A stretch of 64,000 nucleotides of DNA from Bosea vestrisii. Its GTDB lineage: Bacteria; Pseudomonadota; Alphaproteobacteria; Rhizobiales; Beijerinckiaceae. This document shows positions 26,666-36,287 of the stretch, piece by piece. The notes below the pieces were generated by a model. The model searched no databases. It was not told the DNA's origin and saw nothing but the letters and a program-made list of their open reading frames with translations. The translations under genes were made by a program, and so were the position numbers. Numbering within the stretch: position 1 is the stretch's first letter; every line of letters begins with the position of its first letter. The stretch lies in contig NZ_CP126308.1 of NCBI RefSeq assembly GCF_030144325.1, positions 62,001 to 126,000 of the forward strand, given 5' to 3'.

Positions 26666-28060
26666 GTGAAGCTCTCTCGATCCGTATCCAGACTCGAATC
26701 CGCGCCGGCCTTCCTCGGCGATCTCATCGACACACTGACGGAGCGGGGACGGTCCCTGCTCCGGCAGAAGGTGGGCCCTGCTCTCCCCTCCACCGGGACG
26801 CTGGCGGACCTCGGCGAGCTGCTGCTGTCGCGGCGCGGCGAGGCTTCGGGCGTGGCGCTGGCGCAAGCCCTGGTCACCGGCTATGCCGCCGCCGATCCCG
26901 GCAAGCGCCTGGAGTTCCTGACCGCACTGGCCGACCGTTTCGGGCCAGACCGGCGCCGCATCGAGCTTGCAATCGATGCGGCCCGCAAGGACGAGGCACC
27001 GGATGCCTTCGAGGATCTCCACGCCGCCGCAGAGCCTCGGCGGCAGGAACTGATCCGGCGCCTCAACCTCGCCCCTGGCGGGACCTCCGCCCTCGTGCGG
27101 ATGCGCGAAGAGCTGCTCGGGCACCTGAGCGATCATCCAGGACTGAGGCGGGTCGATGCCGACTTCGGCCATCTGTTCTCGTCTTGGTTCAACAGGGGGT
27201 TCCTGGTGCTTCGTCGGATCGGCTGGACCACGTCAGCCAACATCCTTGAAAAGATCATCCGCTACGAGGCCGTGCACGCGATCCATAACTGGGACGATCT
27301 GCGCAACCGGCTCGAACCGGAGGATCGCCGTTGTTACGGATTCTTCCATCCGCAGCTCGTCGACGAGCCGCTCATCTTCGTGGAAGTGGCGCTGACGCGG
27401 ACGATCCCGGGGGCGATCGGCCCGCTTCTCGACATCGCCCGCAGCCCGACGCCGGCATCCGAGACCACAACCGCGGTATTCTACTCGATCTCGAACACCC
27501 AGAAAGGGCTGGGAGGTGTATCCTTCGGCAACTTCCTGATCAAGCAGGTCGTGGAGGACCTCAAGCGCGAGCTGCCGAACCTCAAGATCTTCGTCACATT
27601 ATCGCCGGTCCCCGGCTTCGCAGCCTGGCTTGCGCGCGAACGCAAAGCGGAGGCGCCGGCCTGTCTCGACTCGGCGGCACAGGAGGTCTTCGCGACGCTC
27701 GACGAGCCGGGCTGGCACGAGGACCCGGCCAAGCTCGAGAAGCTCAAGGAGCCCCTGCTGCAGGCAGCCGCCTATTACTTCCTGAAGGCGAAGGATTCGA
27801 AGGGCCGGCCGATCGATCCCGTGGCGCGCTTCCATCTCGGGAACGGCGCCCGCCTCGAGCGGCTAAACGCCTTCGGCGATCTCTCACCCAAAGGCCTGAA
27901 GCAGTCGCATGGTCTGATGGTGAACTATCTCTATGCGCTCGACGAGATCGAGGCGAATCACGAAGCGTTCGCCGAGAACGGCAAAGTGGCCGCCTCCGCT
28001 CCCGTCCGCAAAACCCTGCGCGCCGATCTGCCCTCCCGTGACCTGGTGCCGTCGCCATGA
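26666..28060 (+). CDS. matA: Malonyl-CoA decarboxylase, copy 1
   Basis: A cytoplasmic enzyme of about 464 residues that converts malonyl-CoA to acetyl-CoA and CO2. The helical N-terminal domain is followed by the catalytic acyltransferase-like domain with FFHPQLVDEPLIFVEVALT, AVFYSISNTQKGLGG and PVARFHLGNGARLERLN. Start choice: AAGGAG at 26654-26659 stands 6 bases before the GTG at 26666; an ATG at 26660 directly abuts that site and is less likely. The stop overlaps a possible matB start by 4 bases (ATGA). The same enzyme is encoded again at 47865-49229. Confidence 0.93.
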   Translation: MKLSRSVSRLESAPAFLGDLIDTLTERGRSLLRQKVGPALPSTGTLADLGELLLSRRGEASGVALAQALVTGYAAADPGKRLEFLTALADRFGPDRRRIELAIDAARKDEAPDAFEDLHAAAEPRRQELIRRLNLAPGGTSALVRMREELLGHLSDHPGLRRVDADFGHLFSSWFNRGFLVLRRIGWTTSANILEKIIRYEAVHAIHNWDDLRNRLEPEDRRCYGFFHPQLVDEPLIFVEVALTRTIPGAIGPLLDIARSPTPASETTTAVFYSISNTQKGLGGVSFGNFLIKQVVEDLKRELPNLKIFVTLSPVPGFAAWLARERKAEAPACLDSAAQEVFATLDEPGWHEDPAKLEKLKEPLLQAAAYYFLKAKDSKGRPIDPVARFHLGNGARLERLNAFGDLSPKGLKQSHGLMVNYLYALDEIEANHEAFAENGKVAASAPVRKTLRADLPSRDLVPSP

Positions 28061-28122
28061 CCGCCACCTCGCTCGAGACCCTGATGCGATCCGTCATCGA
28101 TCCCCGTTTTGGAGCCCTTGCC

Positions 28123-29653
28123 ATGAACGCGAACCTGTTTGACCGGCTGGAGCGCGAGGTCACCGACCCGGCCAGCACAGCGATCACGACCCCTGCCGGC
28201 GAGACCGTCAGCTATGCCGAGCTCGTCGCGCTGGCCGGCCGTCTTGCGAATGTGCTGGTCGCCGGCGGGGTCAAGCCGGGCGATCGCGTCGCCGTCCAGG
28301 TCGAGAAGTCGGTTCCGGCCATGGTGCTCTATCTCGCGACGGTGCGGGCGGGCGCCGTCTACCTGCCGCTCAACACGGCCTATACCCTCGCCGAGCTGGA
28401 ATACTTCATCGGCGACGCCGAGCCCGCGCTGGTCGTCTGCGATCCCGGCAGGCGCGAGGGCATCGCCGCCATCGCCGCGAAGGTCGGCGGCCGCGTCGAG
28501 ACGCTGGACGCAAGCGGGCAGGGCTCGTTGACCGAAGCTGCCGATCAGGCCTCGGAAGCCTTCGCGACGGCGCAAAGGGCTGGCGATGACCTGGCGGCGA
28601 TCCTCTACACCTCGGGAACTACCGGCCGCTCCAAGGGCGCCATGCTCACTCACGACAACCTCGTCTCGAATACGCTGACCCTGAAGCAGGTCTGGCGTTT
28701 CACCCGGGATGACACGCTCATCCACGCCCTGCCGATCTACCATACCCATGGCCTTTTCGTGGCCTGCAACCTGACCCTCTTCTCCGGCGCGTCGATGATC
28801 TTCCTGTCGAAGTTCGACGCCGACGAGATCCTGGTGCTGATGCCTCGTGCGACGGCCCTGATGGGCGTGCCGACCTTCTATGTGCGCCTGTTGCAGCATC
28901 CCGGCTTGACGCCGGAGGCGACCGCCGGCATGCGCCTGTTTGTGTCGGGTTCGGCACCGCTGTTGGCCGAGACCCATCGCGAGTGGAGTGCGCGCACCGA
29001 CCACGCCATTCTCGAGCGCTACGGCATGACCGAGACCAACATGAACACCTCGAACCCCTATGACGGGGACCGGGTGCCGGGTGCCGTCGGGCTACCGTTG
29101 CCGGGCGTCGCCGTCCGGGTAAGCGATCCGGACACCGGCAAGGAACTCGCCCCCGGCGAGATCGGCATGATCGAGGTCAAGGGGCCGAATGTCTTCAAGG
29201 GCTATTGGCGCATGCCCGAAAAGACGGCGGCCGAGTTCCGCCCGGACGGATTCTTCATCACCGGCGACCTCGGCAAGATCGACGAGCGCGGCTATGTCCA
29301 CATTGTCGGCCGCGGCAAGGATCTCGTGATCACAGGGGGCTTCAACGTCTATCCAAAGGAGATCGAAGACGAGATCGACGCCATTCCGGGGGGTGTTCGA
29401 ATCGGCCGTGATCGGCATTCCACACGCGGACTTCGGGGAGGGCGTCACGGCGATCATCGTCCGATCCAAGGAAGCACCAGTGGATGAGCGCGCGATCCTG
29501 GCCGCGCTGGACGGGCGGCTCGCGAAATTCAAGCTGCCCAAGCGCATCGTCTTCGTCGATGAGCTGCCGCGCAACACCATGGGCAAGGTGCAGAAGAACG
29601 TCCTGCGTGAGATGTTCAGCGGACTCCACGCGGCATCGGCCAAGGCCCAGTGA
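28123..29653 (+). CDS. matB: Malonyl-CoA synthetase, copy 1 (one frameshift)
   Basis: An acyl-adenylate-forming enzyme of about 509 residues that makes malonyl-CoA from malonate, ATP and CoA. The ATP-binding motif YTSGTTGRSKGA, the motif YGMTETNMNTSNP and the hinge motif GRGKDLVITGGFNVYPKEIE are seen. The frame changes in the G run 29388-29393, where one base too many splits IPG from VFESAVIGIPHADFGEG. The C-terminal piece has the catalytic lysine in RNTMGKVQKNVLR. The start MNANLFDRLE is chosen by family length; an in-frame ATG at 28057 overlapping the matA stop is the alternative. Confidence 0.9.
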
Positions 29654-30415
29654 GTTTCGACTTGTCCAGATTTGGCGATAGGCGCTCATTTCCTGGGTTG
29701 TCTCCAACGGCCGAACACGGAGTTCGTGGACACTAGCATCCGGCCAAACTCGCTGGGCAATTTCGCAGAGGCGCGGATGATGGGTAAGGTGGCCCCCTTG
29801 CCGACCTTCGCCATCTCGCAGAAGAGCCTGATCGCCTCCTCAGCCTGATAATCATCAAAAGTCTCTATGATGTCATCGCAAGCCGGTCGACTTGGTGGCA
29901 GCCTTAGTCCCGTCTCATCACCACGATCGCGTCGAGTTGCCCCGATAGTTTCACGATCTCTTGCGTGAGGCCCTTGCGCACGAACGCCGAGCCCGATCTC
30001 GTCGTTCTGCAACTGCGGCAGTTCCTGGCCCCGGCCGCGCGGTGCGTCGGGAAGGCCAGCCAAGGGCGCGACGCGCCGACGGAGACACGCAAATCCGTCA
30101 GGCGCGGCAATGCGTTCAGGTTGCTCTCAATCTCGTCCATGCACGACTAGAGCGGACAACCTGAGATCGACAGCGATATCTCCCTTGCAAGCTCGATACA
30201 ACCATGGCTGGCTCTCAGCATCTTCGCCTCCGATCCCCGTCTTCGGGGCAGCCACCAAATGGCTCAAGACGGCGGCTGACCCCGGCTCAGCCTGCAGCCT
30301 TCGTAGGCGACCACAGGACCTTTTTGCAGAGTGCGTTGCGAGAAACCCTAATGCCCAGAGCTTTGTCGACCCTCATACTGCCGGTGGGAGAATGAAAAAG
30401 AATGGGAGCGCGGAT
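29654..30415. other. Scar region with unassigned coding remnants
   Basis: No intact gene. Minus-strand frames between 30140 and 29686 give protein-like pieces (for example LTQEIVKLSGQLDAIVVMRRD and YQAEEAIRLFCEMAKVGKG) in different frames, which look like one decayed gene of unknown family. A 29-base repeat lies at 30321-30349. Confidence 0.45.
30321..30349 (+). repeat. 29-base direct repeat, copy 2
   Basis: Differs from 9687-9715 only by G for A at repeat position 20. It lies 67 bases before the binding-protein gene of the next module. Confidence 0.65.
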
Positions 30416-31759
30416 ATGGAGCCGGGAGAATTCAACCGTTATCGCTATGCCGTGTGCGCGTGCGGTCAACCGCATCACGGCACCTTTGCGGCGGAAGATT
30501 GTAAGAGATCGGTCGAAGAAAGCGTCGCGTCAGCGACTGACGAAATCCTTATCGCGTCCGTGTTCCCTGATTTGCGAACGCGTCGCCAGCTGCTGCGCAG
30601 CGTGGGGGCCGCCACGTTACTCGCAGCCTTGGGAGACATCCTCCCGTTGGGTACCTTGAGGGCGCTCGCCCAGGAGCGAGCCCCTCTTGAGAAGAAAGAC
30701 ATCAACGTCGGCTTCCTCGCCATCACCTGTGCCACCCCGTTGGTGATGGCCAAGGAGAAGGGCATCTTCGAGAAGCACGGACTCAACGTCGCTCTTCAAA
30801 AGATCCCCGGCATTGGTCTCATCCGGGACAAGATGATCAATGGGGAGCTCGATGTCTCCCAACAGGTCATGCCCGTGGCGATTGCGACTTCCGCCGGGGC
30901 CGGTGGCAACGTGGTCCCGGCCAAGGTGCTTACGATCCTGAATCAAAATGGGAATTCGCTGGTACTGGCTCTGAAGCACAAGGACAATCGGGACCCGCGA
31001 AACTGGAAAGGCTTCCGTTTCGCGGTTCCCTTCGACCAATCCCATCAGGCTCTGCAACTGCGTCATTATCTGGCGGAAGCCGGCCTGGACCCGGACAAGG
31101 ACGTCGTCTACCGCGTCGTGCCTCCGTCCGAATACGTGTCAAACCTTCGCGTCGGCAACATTGACGGATTTTTAGGAGGCGAACCCGGTGGGCAGCGCGC
31201 GGTCGTCGAGGGCGTCGGCTTCATTCACTTGCTGTCCCGCGACATCTGGGAAAACCATCCATGCTGCTCGGTCACCGCGACCGATGCTTGGATAAGGCAG
31301 CATCCCAACACGTTTCTTGCGGTGTTTCGCGCGCTGGTGGAAGCCGGGTTGTATTCCTCAGCTCCCGAAAATCGCGCTGGCATGGCGGAGATCCTCGCCC
31401 GACCGGAATACATCAACGCCCCCGCGAACGTCATCCAGCAAGTCATCGGGGGACGCTTCGCAGATGGCTTGGGCGCCGTGCGAAACGTGCCCGACCGGAT
31501 CAAGTTCGACCCGTTCCCGCAATACTCGATGGCCGTCTGGCTGTCCGTGCAAATGAGCCGCTGGAACATGCTCCCAGCCGATATCGACCATAAGCGACTG
31601 GCACAGACGGTCATGCTTGCCGTCGATGCGAAGAAGATACTCGCGCAACAAGGCGTCGATGTTCCGGAACTGAAGTTTGGAACCGAACGGATATTGGGAA
31701 AGGAGTTCGATTCCAATGAGCCAGACCAATATCTACGCTCCGTCCGCCGCGCGAACTGA
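30416..31759 (+). CDS. Nitrate/nitrile-type ABC transporter substrate-binding protein (NrtA/CmpA family)
   Basis: A secreted binding protein of about 447 residues. Unusually for a transporter protein it starts with a hydrophilic leader of about 50 residues holding three cysteines (14, 16 and 29, in CACGQPH and EDCKR) before a twin-arginine-like signal (RTRRQLLRSVGAATLL, RR at 56-57). The mature part begins DINVGFLAITCATPLVMAKEKG and continues with the NrtA/CmpA pattern. GGGAG stands 8 bases before the ATG at 30416; an ATG at 30392 has a site too close to use. The ligand could be nitrate, bicarbonate, a nitrile, cyanate or a sulfonate; a nitrilase in the same module makes a nitrogen compound most likely. 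The 3' end overlaps the permease gene by 44 bases. Confidence 0.85.
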   Translation: MEPGEFNRYRYAVCACGQPHHGTFAAEDCKRSVEESVASATDEILIASVFPDLRTRRQLLRSVGAATLLAALGDILPLGTLRALAQERAPLEKKDINVGFLAITCATPLVMAKEKGIFEKHGLNVALQKIPGIGLIRDKMINGELDVSQQVMPVAIATSAGAGGNVVPAKVLTILNQNGNSLVLALKHKDNRDPRNWKGFRFAVPFDQSHQALQLRHYLAEAGLDPDKDVVYRVVPPSEYVSNLRVGNIDGFLGGEPGGQRAVVEGVGFIHLLSRDIWENHPCCSVTATDAWIRQHPNTFLAVFRALVEAGLYSSAPENRAGMAEILARPEYINAPANVIQQVIGGRFADGLGAVRNVPDRIKFDPFPQYSMAVWLSVQMSRWNMLPADIDHKRLAQTVMLAVDAKKILAQQGVDVPELKFGTERILGKEFDSNEPDQYLRSVRRAN

Positions 31760-32621
31760 CGGCAATTTGTCGTTGTCCGCCTTGCACAGCGTCATGAACC
31801 GGCCATGGGTCGCGTCGTTGGCGATTTTCGTCGCCTTCGTATTCATTTGGCATGCCCTCACCTCAATCGGCGGCGGCGAAATTGTTGTCGATCCCGAATA
31901 TGCCAAGCTGATGGGCCAGACCGTTGGCACCACGACCGGCTCCTCAATTCCTGGCCCGATGGAAGTGGCTCGACGGGCCATGGAATTGGGAAGTCGCGCC
32001 TTCGACAGCTCCAATCCCAACAACCTCGGCATCTTCTGGCATCTCTACTACTCGCTTGGCCGGGTCTTTTTGGGGTACGCGCTGGCGGTGGTGGTGGCCG
32101 TGCCCCTGGGTTTCAGCATTGGCCTGATGCCATGGCTCTACCAGGCTTTGAACCCGTTCATTCAGGTGCTCAAGCCAATCTCGCCTTTGGCTTGGATGCC
32201 GTTGGCGCTTTACGCACTCAAGGACAGCGCGACGGCGGCCATCTTCATCATTTTCATTTGCTCCCTCTGGCCGCTTTTGATCAACACGGCCGCCGGGGCC
32301 GCCGGCGTGCGGCAGGATTGGCTGAACGTGGCGAAAGTACTCGGCCTCAAGACCTCGACCAAAGTGTTGAGGATCGTCTTTCCAGCCGCGGTTCCGATGA
32401 TCCTAACCGGGATGCGCATTTCAATCGGCATCGCATGGTTCGTCATCGTGGCGGCCGAGATGGTCGTGGGTCAGAACGGCATCGGGTACTTCATTTGGAA
32501 CGAGTGGAACAACCTCCAGCTCTCCAGCATGATCGTCGCCATTGGGCTCATCGGCATCATCGGCTTCGTTCTCGATCAGGCCCTCGCGTGGGTCGGTCAA
32601 AAACTCAGTTTCAAGGAGTGA
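31716..32621 (+). CDS. ABC transporter permease (NrtB/SsuC family)
   Basis: An inner-membrane permease of 301 residues. The N-terminal cytoplasmic part is followed by about six hydrophobic segments. The coupling-loop pattern is seen as VAKVLGLKTSTKVLRIVFPAA, and FVIVAAEMVVGQNGIGYFIW is typical of NrtB/SsuC proteins. AAAGGAG lies 10 bases before the ATG, inside the end of the binding-protein gene, which indicates coupled translation. It is followed after 3 bases by the ATPase gene. Confidence 0.9.
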   Translation: MSQTNIYAPSAARTDGNLSLSALHSVMNRPWVASLAIFVAFVFIWHALTSIGGGEIVVDPEYAKLMGQTVGTTTGSSIPGPMEVARRAMELGSRAFDSSNPNNLGIFWHLYYSLGRVFLGYALAVVVAVPLGFSIGLMPWLYQALNPFIQVLKPISPLAWMPLALYALKDSATAAIFIIFICSLWPLLINTAAGAAGVRQDWLNVAKVLGLKTSTKVLRIVFPAAVPMILTGMRISIGIAWFVIVAAEMVVGQNGIGYFIWNEWNNLQLSSMIVAIGLIGIIGFVLDQALAWVGQKLSFKE

Positions 32622-32624
32622 CCG

Positions 32625-33412
32625 GTGGAGACGTTCCTGTCGCTGAACAAGGTGTCGATGACTTTCGGCGAGCGCACGAAATTCCATGCGCTGGACGCCA
32701 TCTCGTTATCAGTGGAGCGTGGCGAGTTCGTCAGCCTGATTGGGCATTCCGGCTGCGGGAAGAGTACATTGCTCAACCTGATCGCCGGCCTCTATCGGCC
32801 TTCGGCCGGTTTGATCAGCTGCGAAGGACAGCAAATACTCGGCCCAGGCCCCGATCGTGGCGTCGTGTTCCAGAACCATTCCCTGCTTCCATGGATGACC
32901 TGTCACGACAACATCCTCTTGGGAGTGACGCAGGTCTTCGCCGCCCGACTGGACAAGAGTGCAATGCGGCGGAAGGTCGACCAGGCGCTGGATCTCGTCC
33001 ATCTCGGTCACGCGGCAAACAAATACCCGCACGAAATTTCGGGGGTATGAAGCAGCGTGTCGGCATCGCTCGGGCCCTCGCGATCGAACCCCGCGTGCTG
33101 CTACTGGATGAGCCCTTCGGAGCGCTGGATGCGCTTACGCGGGCAAGTCTACAAGACGAACTCATAAAGATCGTGGAGCAGACGCAATCCACGGTGGTCA
33201 TGGTCACTCACGACGTCGATGAGGCAATCTTCCTTAGCGACCGAGTGGTCATGATGACGAACGGCCCCGCAGCGAAGATCGGCGAGGTGCTCCATGTCGA
33301 TATTCCGCGGCCCCGTGATCGCCTGGAGATGACCACGACGCCGGCCTATGCCGAATGCCGCCGACGGCTGCTGGAGTTTCTATATCTCAAGCAGGCGGTC
33401 GTCCGGCATTGA
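32625..33412 (+). CDS. ABC transporter ATPase (NrtD/SsuB family), one frameshift
   Basis: A cytoplasmic ATPase of about 262 residues after repair. The GTG start at 32625 has AAGGAG 6 bases before it. The first frame contains Walker A (GHSGCGKST) and FQNHSLLPWM (Q-loop); it stops in the signature. At the G run 33041-33045 one more base restores ISGGMKQRVGIARAL, followed by LLLDEPFGALDALT and the switch His in VMVTHDVDEA. The intact residues on both sides argue for a sequencing error. Confidence 0.88.
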
Positions 33413-33478
33413 TGCCCCGACCTCACAGATCTCCGCGAATTGCCAAACCGAAGGCATCGATCCGACCGACGCCGATAC

Positions 33479-34489
33479 TTATATTACGTTGATGGTGACG
33501 GAGTGGGCAGCATATCGTACCCCATCGGGGGGCTGGCTGCGGCCGTCGTTCGCCGTAGCTCGTACGACCAGTCCGAGAGGTCCTGGCTCCGCCACAACGA
33601 GCGTCTCCTCGAAACGTCGCCAGGCGGCGCCCCGATCCGGTTCAAGTTTGGCGGGACGCCAGTTGGCACCGCCATCGACGCTGACCTCGACGCGAGACAC
33701 GCCCGACTTCGCCCACGCCCACCCGGCAACGTCGAGACCATCGTCGCGATGATGGGACGATCCCGGGGCCGGTGAGGTGAAGAGCGAGCCGACGGGGATC
33801 TCCCATACTGGCTTCCGCGCCTCGGCGGGGGACTTCGCATCATTGTAATAGGTGGTCGTGAAAAGCGCATCGAGCGGCTTGTCCCGAAACTCGATCCTGT
33901 CAAGCCACTTCACCGTGTTGGTACCGTAGTAGCCGGGAACGACGAGGCGTGCAGGAAAGCCGTGCTCCATGGGCAAGGGGCTACCGTTCAGCTCGTACGC
34001 AATCAAGGCGCCGGACTCCAGAAGCCGATCGATTGTGAGGTCCTTGCCGTATCCATCGCACGGGGTCCCTTCGAATTCCCCGTGATCCATACCGAACGAC
34101 CACATATGGGTCGCCCTGGGATCCAGTTCCGTCAGGTCGATCAGGGATTTGAGAGCGACTCCGGCCCATTCCACACAAGCCACCCGACGCGTGGGAACGG
34201 TCGGCTGGAGCGGATTTCCGGCGCACTGATGGACGGTCTGGACCGCCACGCGCGGCAAGCTTCGAAGTTCGGTCAGCGGGATCGAGAGTGGGCGCGAAAC
34301 CATTCCTCCGATGCCCAGCGACCACGTCGACACTTCGACAGCGGGTGTTCCCATGTGGATCAGGACAAAGAGGTCGCTGGTCGCGGTGAGGCGCTCATCC
34401 ATCTGATGAGGTTCCAAGGGAAGACGGCGATAGATCCCGCTCGGGCCCATTTTGGGCCGAGGATTGTGAGGTGCGATCGGCGTGCTCAT
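33479..34489 (-). CDS. Molybdopterin-dependent sulfite oxidase family protein
   Basis: A protein of 336 residues with the SUOX/eukaryotic-nitrate-reductase fold. The molybdenum-ligand cysteine is Cys89 in VHQCAGNPLQ; the Mo-co dimerisation domain follows (GLDVAGWAWAKSGVSRVEVSVDGG). There is no evident signal peptide, so it may be cytoplasmic or use a short N-terminus that I cannot judge. Sulfite oxidases make sulfate from sulfite; relatives may act on nitrate or other oxyanions. It is convergent with the importer genes and read in the same direction as the nitrilase, with 199 bases between them. Confidence 0.85.
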   Translation of the reverse strand: MSTPIAPHNPRPKMGPSGIYRRLPLEPHQMDERLTATSDLFVLIHMGTPAVEVSTWSLGIGGMVSRPLSIPLTELRSLPRVAVQTVHQCAGNPLQPTVPTRRVACVEWAGVALKSLIDLTELDPRATHMWSFGMDHGEFEGTPCDGYGKDLTIDRLLESGALIAYELNGSPLPMEHGFPARLVVPGYYGTNTVKWLDRIEFRDKPLDALFTTTYYNDAKSPAEARKPVWEIPVGSLFTSPAPGSSHHRDDGLDVAGWAWAKSGVSRVEVSVDGGANWRPAKLEPDRGAAWRRFEETLVVAEPGPLGLVVRATANDGRSQPPDGVRYAAHSVTINVI

Positions 34490-34688
34490 GCGCGTGTCCC
34501 TTGAGCGATCGAGTGCCCGGTTTGATGGACCGTGCCGGCCGAAACGGGCCCACGGTGTTCGTGCAAGCCGATATGTCCGCCGACCTCCTCGCCAAGGGCG
34601 GCGTCCTCATCCCGACCAGCACCTCGGTGCAAGGTGCGGAAGTTCTCCAACGCGCGTGGCTCCGGTGTCGGCGCTCACCCTTTTGTGT

Positions 34689-35756
34689 TCAGGCGCCTTC
34701 CTCTTGAAAGGCGATCTTCCTGAAGTCTAGATCGTTCTGATCAGGCTGCCGCGCAGGCGCGGCGCTGCAGGCCGTCTCGTCATTGACAAAGCGCACGGGT
34801 CGCTGCCGGGTCCGTCGCACGGTGAGCTCGAACACATCGAAGCGGTTGTAGTATCCCACCACGTCGTGAAACTGCTTGGGCTCGATGCACCGGCCGATGT
34901 CGATTTCCGCGTAAGCGATACCCTCCTCGTCCTGCAGGGTGTCGCTAATCAGCTCGCCGGTAGGATCGATGATGAACGACGCACCGCGAGGCGTGGCGTC
35001 GAGCACTTCCGCGGTCTTCGGATCTCTATCGACGAGTTGGTCGCGCATCGATTTGTCCATGAAACCAGCAGTGGCGATGCCGAAGGCTTTGGCCTCGAAC
35101 GAATGGGCGCTGGCGCGGATGCGGTTGGCCGCGACATTGTTGAAATTACCGCCGTTCGCCGGCGGCCTTGTGGGCCAGATCGGCGGCCAGCTCGACACGT
35201 GAACCTGCTCGCCCTGCGCCATGAGGGTGTACCGGGCCAGCGGATTTGTGTTCTCGCCACAGATAAGCCCGCCCAGTCGACCGATGCGCGTATCGGCAAC
35301 GCGCAGCCCGTCACCATCGCCGGCGGCCCAGACCAGCTTTTCATAGAAGGTCGGAACGAGCTTTCGATGGTGGACCAGGACCGCGCCATCGTCGCCGATG
35401 ATCAGATTGGAGTTCCACATGCAGCCGACGCTGGCGGGCGAGCGCTCGCTTATGCCGATCGAGACGAAGACGCCCAGTCGTCGCGCCTCGCGTCGTATCT
35501 CGGAGACCTCCGGCCCGTCGATCAGAACCGACTCCTGCGACATCCGGATAAAAAAATCATGGTTCTCGATCGGGGCCCAGATCGCCGACCAGACCGGGAA
35601 TGCCGGAATATAGGTTTCCGGAAAGGCTATGAACTCCGCCCCTGCCCGCGATGCCTCCTGGATGAGCGCTATCGCCTTGCGGGTCGTCGCAGCCTTGTCG
35701 AGGAAGACGGGTGCAGCGTGGATTGCCGCAGCCTTGAAGCGTGGGAGCTGTCCCAT
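34689..35756 (-). CDS. Nitrilase
   Basis: A carbon-nitrogen hydrolase of 355 residues, a family that turns a nitrile into a carboxylic acid and ammonia. The catalytic triad is visible: Glu47 in FPETYIP, Lys132 in HHRKLVPTF, Cys166 in GGLICGENTNPL. Length and C-terminal tail fit aliphatic/aryl nitrilases rather than amidases. A longer open frame runs upstream, but the family start is the ATG at 35756 (MGQLPRFKAAAIHAAPV). Together with the importer it suggests uptake and use of a small nitrile or cyano compound as nitrogen source. Confidence 0.9.
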   Translation of the reverse strand: MGQLPRFKAAAIHAAPVFLDKAATTRKAIALIQEASRAGAEFIAFPETYIPAFPVWSAIWAPIENHDFFIRMSQESVLIDGPEVSEIRREARRLGVFVSIGISERSPASVGCMWNSNLIIGDDGAVLVHHRKLVPTFYEKLVWAAGDGDGLRVADTRIGRLGGLICGENTNPLARYTLMAQGEQVHVSSWPPIWPTRPPANGGNFNNVAANRIRASAHSFEAKAFGIATAGFMDKSMRDQLVDRDPKTAEVLDATPRGASFIIDPTGELISDTLQDEEGIAYAEIDIGRCIEPKQFHDVVGYYNRFDVFELTVRRTRQRPVRFVNDETACSAAPARQPDQNDLDFRKIAFQEEGA

Positions 35757-36287
35757 GATGCACTCGCTGTCATGTTGCGGTCCAACGACCGACGGTCGCC
35801 GTGGCTTCGCGGGAAGCGTGGAGCGGCAGCGGTGCCTTCGCAATTCGCCGTCCGGTCGATCGCTCACCCACGCTCGATGACTGCGAATATCATCGAGGAC
35901 GGTGGGCGTTGAGCGCCTATCGTTGCAAGCTCCGTTGCAACCGCGCAGGCGGCCCACATGAGCGCTCGCCCGCAGCTCTCGGCGTCTGCCGGGCACGCCG
36001 CGATGCCGATTTGCTCGTCGCGCTCGCCTGCGGGGGGTGGCTTCTCGGCAGCACCCGGTCGGCCGCGCTTCGTTCAAGCGTCGCAAAATCAACCTAGCCC
36101 GAATTCCAGATGAGGCTGAGGGTCAGGCTGGTCAAGAACGCGATCGAGGTTCGAGGAGCGGATCGGCGGTTATTCGATCGCGCGTCTCGACGTCTCCGCC
36201 GCCACTACATCGCCGACCTGTCGCTGGGCCCCGGCGAAGTGGTTCGACCGTCTGAGCGACGAGGTCCCCCGCTAGATACTCGTCGGA
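35757..36287. other. Gene-free stretch between modules
   Basis: No supported gene in 530 bases. A plus-strand frame near 36110-36250 (with IEVRGADRRLFDRASRRLRRHY) looks protein-like but could not be assigned and is broken at both ends. Confidence 0.4.

Noticed and set aside
31805..33040. 535-codon plus frame as a fused permease-ATPase
   Set aside because: Its first 400 codons are the wrong frame of the permease and first ATPase part; only the end is real because of the frameshift at 33041.
35800..36287. Possible small gene near 36110
   Set aside because: Protein-like for about 45 codons only, with no start signal and no recognisable family.
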